Source: Aquipseudomonas alcaligenes (GTDB taxonomy: Bacteria; Pseudomonadota; Gammaproteobacteria; Pseudomonadales; Pseudomonadaceae). From it: a stretch of 64,000 bases of DNA. The notes below the pieces were generated by a model, which was not told the origin of the DNA, ran no database searches, and worked only from the letters and a program-made list of their open reading frames with translations. Below, one piece after another: positions 57,839 through 64,000 of this stretch. How positions within the stretch are numbered: the first letter of the stretch is position 1; every line of letters begins with the position of its first letter. The position numbers were made by a program, and so were the translations under genes. The stretch covers positions 558,001 to 622,000 of the forward strand of contig NZ_FTNW01000001.1 in NCBI RefSeq assembly GCF_900156545.1. The letters are read 5' to 3'.

Positions 57839-57871
57839 GTTAGCATCGCGGCAGGATTTCCGGAGGTCGCG

Positions 57872-58312
57872 ATGGCTCTACCACCCCATATCCAGGCCGG
57901 CGAGCGTGTGGTGCTGTTCGACGGTGTGTGCCGGCTGTGCAATGGCTGGGCGAAGTTCCTGATCCGCCACGACCGCGAGCGGCGCTTTCGCCTGTGCTCG
58001 GTGCAGTCCGCCGAGGGCCAGGCGATCCTCGCCTGGTTCGGCCTGCCCACCGAGACCTTCGAGACCATGGCCTATGTCGAGGGCGAGGCGCTGTTCGTGC
58101 GCTCCGACGCAGTACTGCGCATCGTCGCCCAGCTGCCCGGCGCCTGGCGCTGGCTGGCCTGGCCGCGCATCCTGCCGCGCGCCTTGCGCGACTGGTGCTA
58201 CGACCGCATCGCGCTGAACCGCTATCGCCTGTTCGGCCGCCACGACAGCTGCCTGCTGCCGGCCCCGGACTACCAGGGCTGTTTCCTCGACAGCGCCGAG
58301 CCGCGCTCATGA
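57872..58312 (+). CDS. DCC-family thiol-disulfide protein (DUF393)
   Basis: 146-residue DUF393 protein. The family motif D-G-x-C-x-x-C is seen in VVLFDGVCRLCNGWAKFLIRHD; the rest is short helices (WLAWPRILPRALRDWCYDRIALNRYRLFGR). Function is unknown; a redox role is inferred from the CxxC. Its stop overlaps the next gene by 4 bp (ATGA), so it is coupled to the ABC exporter. Confidence 0.85.
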   Translation: MALPPHIQAGERVVLFDGVCRLCNGWAKFLIRHDRERRFRLCSVQSAEGQAILAWFGLPTETFETMAYVEGEALFVRSDAVLRIVAQLPGAWRWLAWPRILPRALRDWCYDRIALNRYRLFGRHDSCLLPAPDYQGCFLDSAEPRS

Positions 58313-60087
58313 GCCTGCTGTCCGCGAGCCGGCGTGAGGCGCTGAGCCTGGCCTGGCGCTTCGTCGCGCCCTATCGCGGGCGGGTGATCGGCGCCTTGCT
58401 GGCGCTGATGTTCACCGCCGCCATCACCCTGTCCATGGGCCAGGGCATCCGCCTGCTGGTGGACCAGGGCCTGGCCACCCAGTCGCAGGCCGCGCTGAAC
58501 CACTCCATCGGCCTGTTCTTCGTGCTGGTGCTGGCGCTGGCGGTCGGCACCTTCAGTCGCTTCTATCTGGTCAGCTGGCTTGGCGAGCGGGTGGTGGCCG
58601 ATATCCGCCGACGCGTGTTCGACCACCTGATCGATCTGCACCCCGGCTTCTACGAGAGCAACCGCGCCTCGGAAATCCAGTCGCGGCTGACCGCCGACAC
58701 CACGCTGCTGCAGACGGTGATCGGCTCCTCGCTGTCGATGGCCCTGCGCAACGGCATCATGCTGATCGGCGGGGTGATCCTGCTGTTCGTCACCAATGCC
58801 AAGCTCAGCGCCATCGTGGTCTGCTCGCTGCCGCTGGTGGTGGCGCCGATCCTGATCTTCGGCCGCCGCGTGCGCGCGCTGTCCAGGCAGACCCAGGACC
58901 GCGTCGCCGACGTCGGCAGCTACATCGGCGAGACGCTGGGCCAGATCAAGACGGTGCAGGCCTACAACCACCAGAACCAGGACCGCCAGCGCTTCGCCGG
59001 CACCGTGGAGGCGGCCTTTGTCACCGCCGGCAAACGCATCCGTCAGCGCGCCTGGCTGATCACCGTGGTCATTGTCCTGGTGCTCGGCGCCGTCGGCGCC
59101 ATGCTCTGGGTCGGTGGCATGGACGTGATTGCCGGGCGCATCAGCGGCGGCGACCTGGCTGCCTTCGTGTTCTACAGCCTGATCGTCGGCATGGCCTTCG
59201 GCGCCATCAGCGAGGTGATCGGCGAGCTGCAGAGCGCCGCCGGCGCCGCCGAGCGGATCGCCGAGCTGCTGCGCACGCGCAACCTGATCATCGCGCCACC
59301 GGAGAGCGAGCGGCTGCAGCTGCCCGCGCGGGTCAGCGGCGCGCTGCAGCTGCGCGGCGTGCATTTCAGCTACCCGAGCCGGCCAGAGCATCCGGCCATC
59401 GATGGCATCGACCTGGCTGTGCACGCCGGCGAGACCCTGGCGCTGGTTGGCCCCTCCGGAGCGGGCAAGTCGACCCTGTTCGACCTGCTGCTGCGCTTCT
59501 TCGACCCGCAACAGGGCGAGATCCTGGTCGAGGGCCTGTCGATCCAGCAGCTCGATCCGGCCGACCTGCGCCGCTGCTTCGCCCTGGTATCGCAAAACCC
59601 GGCGCTGTTTTTCGGCAGCGTGGCGGACAACCTGCGCTATGGCCGGCCCGAGGCAACGGATGCCGAAGTCGAGGCGGCCGCGCGTGCGGCGCACGCCCAC
59701 GAGTTCATCGAGCGCCTGCCGCAGGGCTACCAGACCCACCTGGGCGAGGCCGGGTTGGGACTTTCCGGCGGCCAACGCCAGCGCCTGGCGATCGCCCGCG
59801 CGTTGCTCAGCGACGCGCCGATCCTGCTGCTGGACGAGGCGACCAGCGCGCTGGATGCCGAGAGCGAGCACCTGATCCAGCAGGCCCTGCCGGAGCTGAT
59901 GCGCGGGCGTACCACCTTGGTGATCGCCCACCGCCTGGCCACGGTGAAGAACGCCGACCGCATCGCGGTGATCGACCGCGGCCGTCTGCAGGCCATCGGC
60001 AGCCATGGCGAGCTGGTGCTGAGCAACCCGCTGTATGCCCGGCTGGCCGAGCTGCAATTCAATACCGAGCGCCGCGAGCGCGACTGA
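58309..60087 (+). CDS. MsbA-like ABC exporter (fused membrane and ATPase domains)
   Basis: 592-residue half-transporter. Six membrane spans in residues about 20-310, then an ATPase domain with Walker A GPSGAGKSTLFD, Q-loop SQNPALFFG, signature LSGGQRQRLAIARALL, Walker B ILLLDEATSALD and H-loop VIAHRLATVKN. The type exports lipids or drugs; true MsbA cannot be confirmed. ATG at 58309 overlaps the DCC-gene stop; a longer open frame upstream is the shadow of that gene. Confidence 0.92.
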   Translation: MSLLSASRREALSLAWRFVAPYRGRVIGALLALMFTAAITLSMGQGIRLLVDQGLATQSQAALNHSIGLFFVLVLALAVGTFSRFYLVSWLGERVVADIRRRVFDHLIDLHPGFYESNRASEIQSRLTADTTLLQTVIGSSLSMALRNGIMLIGGVILLFVTNAKLSAIVVCSLPLVVAPILIFGRRVRALSRQTQDRVADVGSYIGETLGQIKTVQAYNHQNQDRQRFAGTVEAAFVTAGKRIRQRAWLITVVIVLVLGAVGAMLWVGGMDVIAGRISGGDLAAFVFYSLIVGMAFGAISEVIGELQSAAGAAERIAELLRTRNLIIAPPESERLQLPARVSGALQLRGVHFSYPSRPEHPAIDGIDLAVHAGETLALVGPSGAGKSTLFDLLLRFFDPQQGEILVEGLSIQQLDPADLRRCFALVSQNPALFFGSVADNLRYGRPEATDAEVEAAARAAHAHEFIERLPQGYQTHLGEAGLGLSGGQRQRLAIARALLSDAPILLLDEATSALDAESEHLIQQALPELMRGRTTLVIAHRLATVKNADRIAVIDRGRLQAIGSHGELVLSNPLYARLAELQFNTERRERD

Positions 60088-60096
60088 GGAGTGTGC

Positions 60097-61203
60097 GTGG
60101 ACAGGGAGTTTGGGGTAGTGGTACTGGGTGGCTATGGCAACTTCGGCCAGGTCATCGTGCGCAGGCTGAGCGGCATTGCCGGCATGCGCGTCTGGGTGGC
60201 CGGTCGCGACCGTGCCAAGGCCGAGGCGCTGGCCGCGCAGAGCGGCAGCCAGGCGCTGCCACTGGACATGAACGCTGCAGACCTGGTCGAGCGCCTGCGT
60301 GCCACTGGGGCGCAGATGGTGATCTCCACCGCTGGGCCGTTTCAGGGCCAGGACTATCGGGTCGCCCGCGCCGCCATCGAGGCCGGCATGCACTATGCCG
60401 ACCTGGCCGATGCACGGGCCTTCGTCTGCGGCATCGGCGAGCTGGATGAGGCGGCTCGAGCCGCCGGGGTGCTGGTCTGCGGCGGCGCCAGCTCGGTGCC
60501 GGCGCTGGCCGGGGCGGTGATCGATGAGCTGCTGCCGCGCTTCTCGCGGCTGGACAGCATTTGGCATGGCATCAGCTCTTCTGAGAAGACTCCGGGCGCT
60601 TCGACCCTGGCAGCGGTGCTGGACTATTGCGGCAAGCCGTTCCGGCAATGGCGCGATGGTCAGTGGCAAACCGTGTATGGCTGGCAGGACCTGGCTCGCC
60701 ACGACTTCCCGGCGCCGCTCGGCCCGCGCTGGGTGGCCAACTGCGATATCCCCGATCTCGAACTGTTTGCGGCGCGCTATGCCGGCGTGCGCAGCGTGCG
60801 TTTCTCCGCCGGCGTCGGCCTGCGCATCACCCAGTTCGGCACCTGGGCGCTGTCCTGGCTGGTGCGTGGCGGCCTGTTGCGCAGTGCGGTGCCGCTGACC
60901 CGGTTCCTGCATCGCCGCGCCGCGTCGGTGGAGCCTTTCGGCGACGGCCGCAGCGGTATGTTCGTGCGTCTGCAAGGGTTGGACCCGCAGGGGCAGCCGC
61001 TACGCCTGTGCTGGGAGCTGCTGGCCGAGCACAACGACGGCCCCAACATTCCCTGCATGGCGGCCGTGGCCCTGGCGCGCAAGCTGGCCGCCGGCACCCT
61101 GCAGGCACGCGGCGCGATGCCCTGCCTGGGCCTGTTGACGCAGGACGAGTACCTGGCCGAGCTACAGGGGCTGGCGATCAGCAGCGCGTTGCGCCCGCTC
61201 TGA
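60097..61203 (+). CDS. Saccharopine-dehydrogenase-like NAD(P)-binding protein
   Basis: 368-residue oxidoreductase-like protein. The N-terminal Rossmann motif is VVVLGGYGNFGQVIVRRL and it continues with VISTAGPFQGQDYRVARAAIEAG and YADLADARAFV, typical of the saccharopine dehydrogenase / YwnB-like group. Substrate unknown. GTG at 60097 sits 6 bp after GAGGAG; a GTG two codons earlier overlaps that site and is less likely. Its stop directly abuts that of the convergent EamA gene. Confidence 0.82.
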   Translation: MDREFGVVVLGGYGNFGQVIVRRLSGIAGMRVWVAGRDRAKAEALAAQSGSQALPLDMNAADLVERLRATGAQMVISTAGPFQGQDYRVARAAIEAGMHYADLADARAFVCGIGELDEAARAAGVLVCGGASSVPALAGAVIDELLPRFSRLDSIWHGISSSEKTPGASTLAAVLDYCGKPFRQWRDGQWQTVYGWQDLARHDFPAPLGPRWVANCDIPDLELFAARYAGVRSVRFSAGVGLRITQFGTWALSWLVRGGLLRSAVPLTRFLHRRAASVEPFGDGRSGMFVRLQGLDPQGQPLRLCWELLAEHNDGPNIPCMAAVALARKLAAGTLQARGAMPCLGLLTQDEYLAELQGLAISSALRPL

Positions 61204-62061
61204 TCAGGCGTGCTTGCGCGGGCGGATGGTCAATGCCGCTCCCGCCGACGCGAGGATGATCGCGCCAATGGCCAGCCACTGCGTGGCGCCCAGGCGCTCG
61301 CTGAGGTAGATCAGGCCGGAGAGGGCGGCAATGGCCGGCTCCATGCTCATCAACACGCTGAAGGTACGCGCCGGCATGCGCGTCAGGGCGACCATTTCCA
61401 GGCTGTAGGGTAGTGCCGACGACATCACCGCCACGGCCAGCGCCACCGGCAGCAAGTCGAGGGAGAACAGGTCGCTGCCGACCGACCACAGGCCTACCGG
61501 GAACACCAGCATGGCCGCCACCAGGGTGCCGAAGGCCACGGTCTGCGCCCCATGGGCGGCGCCGGCGCGCTGGCCGAAGAGGATGTACGACGCCCAGCAG
61601 ACACCCGCACCCAGGGCCAGGGCCATGCCCAGCGGGTCGAGGTGGTCGTTGGCGGACGTGTCCGGCAGCAGCAGCCAGAGGCCGAGTGCGGCCAGGGCGA
61701 TCCAGATAAAGTCCAGCAGCCGCCGCGAGCCGAACAGCGCCAGGGCCAGCGGACCGGTGAACTCCAGGGCCACGGCGATACCCAGTGGGATGGTCTTTAG
61801 CGACATATAGAACAGCAGGTTCATCGCCCCCAGCGACAGGCCGTAACCGAGCAGCGAGTGCCAGGCGGCGAAATTCGGACGGGTGCGCCAGGGCCGCATG
61901 ACGACGCACAGGATCAGCGCGGCCAGGCTCAGGCGCAGGGCTGTGGTGCCCTCGGGGCCGATCAGCGGGAACAGGCTCTTGGCCAGGGAGGCGCCGCTCT
62001 GGATCGAGGTCATGGCGATGATCAGCAGGGCGATGGGCAGGAGCAGGGCAGAGCGGCGCAT
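61204..62061 (-). CDS. EamA-family exporter (RhtA-like)
   Basis: 285-residue inner-membrane transporter with ten spans in two EamA repeats. The N-terminus LLLPIALLIIAMTSIQSGASLAKSLFPLIGP and LMSMEPAIAALSGLIYLSERLG fit RhtA-type threonine/homoserine exporters, but substrate is inferred. The start MRRSALLLP is chosen for membrane topology; a long open extension upstream is rejected because it crosses a terminator-like hairpin. Confidence 0.87.
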   Translation of the reverse strand: MRRSALLLPIALLIIAMTSIQSGASLAKSLFPLIGPEGTTALRLSLAALILCVVMRPWRTRPNFAAWHSLLGYGLSLGAMNLLFYMSLKTIPLGIAVALEFTGPLALALFGSRRLLDFIWIALAALGLWLLLPDTSANDHLDPLGMALALGAGVCWASYILFGQRAGAAHGAQTVAFGTLVAAMLVFPVGLWSVGSDLFSLDLLPVALAVAVMSSALPYSLEMVALTRMPARTFSVLMSMEPAIAALSGLIYLSERLGATQWLAIGAIILASAGAALTIRPRKHA

Positions 62062-62086
62062 GTGTTGGCAGTCGACGAAGGGCAAT

Positions 62087-62110
62087 AAAAAAGCCGACAC
62101 GGGGCCGGCT
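62087..62110 (-). terminator. Terminator between the small membrane-protein gene and the EamA gene
   Basis: On the minus strand an AGCCG / CGGCT stem is followed by six Ts. It would end transcription of the 62157-62609 gene before the EamA gene. Confidence 0.65.
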
Positions 62111-62156
62111 ACGATCTTGTTCACACAGTAGCAAGCTTTGGATTCAGGCGACATCC

Positions 62157-62609
62157 TCAGTCGTTGGCGTGCGGGCAGGTACTCAGCGCCTGTTGGGCAA
62201 ATTCGATGAACTCGGCCTCGTGCTGGCTCCAGTGCCAGCTGTCCAGGCGCGGGCCCAGGAGTTGGCGGAAACCGCACAGATCGCTCTGCAGGCTCTGGTG
62301 CCAGCCTGGGTCATCGGGAAAGGCGTCGAAGATCTGCTCGGCACTGAACAGGTAGAAGCTGAACAGATTGTCCTGACCAGCCTCGCGTGCCGGGCCTGAG
62401 GTCGAGCCGGGGAGGTCGGGTTCGGCCAGCTCGGGCTTCTCGATCACCAGCTTGAGGTATTCCTTGTAGGCGTCGCGGGCCGAGGCTTCGCGCTGGCTGG
62501 CTTCGCTGGCTCGGATCTGCCAGACCGCCACCAGCAGGCCGCCAATGGCCAGCAGCGCAGTGGCGATGGTGCTCAGGTGGGCGAGATGGCGTAGCAGTGC
62601 TCGGTCCAT
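62157..62609 (-). CDS. Hypothetical membrane-anchored protein
   Basis: 150-residue protein with one N-terminal helix (STIATALLAIGGLLVAVWQI), then a charged region (REASARDAYKEYLKLVIEKPELAEPD) and an aromatic C-terminal part (FSFYLFSAEQIFDAF, WHWSQHEAEF). No family recognised. It lies 87 bp downstream of the amine oxidase on the same strand. Confidence 0.7.
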   Translation of the reverse strand: MDRALLRHLAHLSTIATALLAIGGLLVAVWQIRASEASQREASARDAYKEYLKLVIEKPELAEPDLPGSTSGPAREAGQDNLFSFYLFSAEQIFDAFPDDPGWHQSLQSDLCGFRQLLGPRLDSWHWSQHEAEFIEFAQQALSTCPHAND

Positions 62610-62696
62610 AGAGAGGCCTAGTTAATCGCATATCCACTGAGCCTAGTCGAGCCTGCTGAGGGCGGCCGTCCGAGGGTATCGGGCGGCCGCAGGGGA

Positions 62697-64000
62697 TCAG
62701 GCCTCGGCCTGGGTGGCGGCGCGCTGTCCGGAGAGCAGGGCGCCGTGCACGGTGGCGAACATCTGCCGGTGGGTCGCCTCGCCGGCGAAGAACACGCGGT
62801 TGCCGATCGGCGCGGCCAGGTCGTCGCGCATCACTGGCTTGGAACCCAGCTTATAGAAGGAATAGGCCCCGTAGCTGTACGGGTCCTGGCTCCAGCGGGT
62901 GATCTGGAAACCGATCGGGTCGGGGATGCCGCTGCCGAACATCTGTTTCAACCTCGTCATGGCACCGGCGACGATCTGCGCATCGCTCCACGCCTCGATC
63001 TGCCCGCCGAAGTCGCCGGCGTTGAAGCCCAGCAGGATCGGCTGGCCGGTCAGCCGGGCCAGGTTCAGCCACTGACTCCACTGGCCGTGCTGGGACAGCG
63101 GCGGGATGTATTCCAGCCAGTCTTCCTGCGGCCAGAACTGGGTTGGGAAGCGCAGGTAGCACTTGTTGAAGTGACCCATGCCCAGCTTGCTGATGGCGGT
63201 GGTCTTCTTGGTCGGCAGCGCCGGGGTGAATTTGATCGAGCCTTTCTTCAGCACGCCCAGCGGTACGGTAACGATGATCCGGTCGGCGCTGAAGCTGCCC
63301 TTGTTGGTGGTGACCTTGACGGCCGCCGTGCTGGAGTCGATGGCGCTGACCACCTGCCCCAGCTGCACGTTGAGGCCGCGCGCCAGATGGTTGACCAGGG
63401 TGCGGTAACCGTCGGCGAACACGGCGTCCTCGCCGTTGTAGCCGCCCATGCTGTCGAACCAGTAAGTGGAGAGGTCATTGCGGCTGCCCGCGTACTCCTG
63501 CTCCACGGTGCTGTTGGTGATGAACGCCAGCAGTTCCTGATCGGCTGTTTCGAGGCTGGCCCAGTCCAGCTGGCTCTCCACGGTGTTGCGCACCGAACGG
63601 TCGATGGCGTCGTTCTGCCCCTGACGGATGGCCCAGTCATGCTCACCCTTGAGCTCGGCCAGGCGCGCCGCGCGGGCGGCGCTGATCGGGCGGCCGTTGA
63701 CGTCGTAGTCAATGGTGCTGTCGTAGCTGGTGGTGATCAGCGTGGCCCCGGCATCCTGCGCCAGCGGCGTCAGCGGGTTGCCGTCCATCTCGTGAATCCA
63801 GGAGGCCCCGAGATCAACCGGCGCGTCGGCCCAGGCGGCGCTGGTCCAGGTGCGGCCGCCGAGGCGGTTGCGCGCCTCCAGTACGGTGACCTGATGGCCA
63901 CGCCCGGCCAACTGGCTGGCCGCCGCCAGACCGGCGATGCCGGCGCCGATCACGATGACCCGCTTCGGGCTGGTGGTGGCGCCCAGACTGGTCCGGCTGG
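62697..64000 (-). CDS. FAD-dependent amine oxidase, N-terminus cut by window edge
   Basis: Flavin amine oxidase of the MAO/polyamine oxidase type; at least 434 codons are present and the N-terminus runs past the window. Visible: FAD-binding VIGAGIAGLAAASQLAGRGHQVTVLEARNRLGGRTW, LGASWIHEMDGNPL, the second half with VTVPLGVLKKGSI, and the C-terminal FFAGEATHRQMFATVHGALLSGQRAA. Residues before the Rossmann motif (TSLGATTSPKR) suggest a leader peptide, possibly Tat-type. Substrate is unknown; small polyamines or amino acids are likely in this family. Confidence 0.9.
   Translation of the reverse strand, partial: SRTSLGATTSPKRVIVIGAGIAGLAAASQLAGRGHQVTVLEARNRLGGRTWTSAAWADAPVDLGASWIHEMDGNPLTPLAQDAGATLITTSYDSTIDYDVNGRPISAARAARLAELKGEHDWAIRQGQNDAIDRSVRNTVESQLDWASLETADQELLAFITNSTVEQEYAGSRNDLSTYWFDSMGGYNGEDAVFADGYRTLVNHLARGLNVQLGQVVSAIDSSTAAVKVTTNKGSFSADRIIVTVPLGVLKKGSIKFTPALPTKKTTAISKLGMGHFNKCYLRFPTQFWPQEDWLEYIPPLSQHGQWSQWLNLARLTGQPILLGFNAGDFGGQIEAWSDAQIVAGAMTRLKQMFGSGIPDPIGFQITRWSQDPYSYGAYSFYKLGSKPVMRDDLAAPIGNRVFFAGEATHRQMFATVHGALLSGQRAATQAEA

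Noticed and set aside
57928-58308. Upstream extension of the ABC exporter through the DCC gene
   Set aside because: It is out of frame with the DCC protein and has no membrane or family similarity; the ATGA overlap gives a natural start at 58309.
58270-60975. 901-codon minus-strand frame opposite the ABC exporter
   Set aside because: His/Gln/Ala-rich shadow without domains; the exporter motifs on the other strand are unmistakable.

Overview
The window is chromosomal DNA from a gamma-proteobacterium, almost certainly a Pseudomonas. Evidence is the high G+C, the gene order dnaX-ybaB-recR and apt-anr-hemN-ccoSIHG-ccoPQON-ccoPON-aer (the layout I recall from P. aeruginosa), a complete alginate operon, and an ImuA-ImuB-DnaE2 mutasome cassette. 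The species cannot be fixed by eye; a lineage near P. aeruginosa or P. mendocina is a reasonable guess.

Layout. 1-4.2 kb (minus): imuA-imuB-dnaE2 under a perfect LexA box, with dnaE2 cut by the window edge. 4.4-7.7 kb (plus): dnaX, ybaB and recR, with REP-like DNA before recR. 7.7-15.7 kb: an accessory block holding a GNAT and a rhodanese gene, a divergent FtrA-type AraC regulator, and an iron-uptake signalling unit (ECF sigma, FecR anti-sigma, TonB transducer-receptor, PepSY membrane reductase-like protein, secreted HELHH protein). 15.7-34.6 kb: acyl-CoA dehydrogenase, apt, the oxygen sensor-regulator anr, hemN, the cbb3 oxidase assembly genes ccoGHIS, two tandem cbb3 oxidase operons, an alpha/beta hydrolase and the aerotaxis receptor aer. 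Perfect FNR/Anr boxes lie before hemN and before the upstream oxidase operon.

34.6-51.1 kb: a 690-bp AT-rich control region followed by the alginate operon algD-8-44-K-E-G-X-I-J-F-L-A. The operon is complete, but algL sits between algF and algA instead of between algX and algI, and its product carries a lipoprotein signal peptide. 51.2-64 kb: mostly housekeeping genes (rlmM, tusA, gamma-glutamylcyclotransferase, MATE exporter, pdxB, NAD-kinase-like gene, DUF1287, DCC-family protein, MsbA-like ABC exporter, saccharopine-dehydrogenase-like gene, EamA exporter, small membrane protein) and a flavin amine oxidase cut by the window end.

How the parts work together. The central block is a low-oxygen respiration module: Anr senses oxygen, HemN makes haem without oxygen, CcoGHIS deliver copper and assemble the oxidases, and Aer steers the cell. 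The alginate operon, which makes, acetylates, epimerises, trims and exports the exopolysaccharide, sits directly next to it. No CRISPR array, insertion sequence, prophage, rRNA or tRNA gene was recognised. The most notable departures from known layouts are the moved, lipidated AlgL, the loss of ccoQ from one oxidase operon, signs of gene conversion between the two oxidase operons, and a nested palindrome between the rhodanese and FtrA-like genes.
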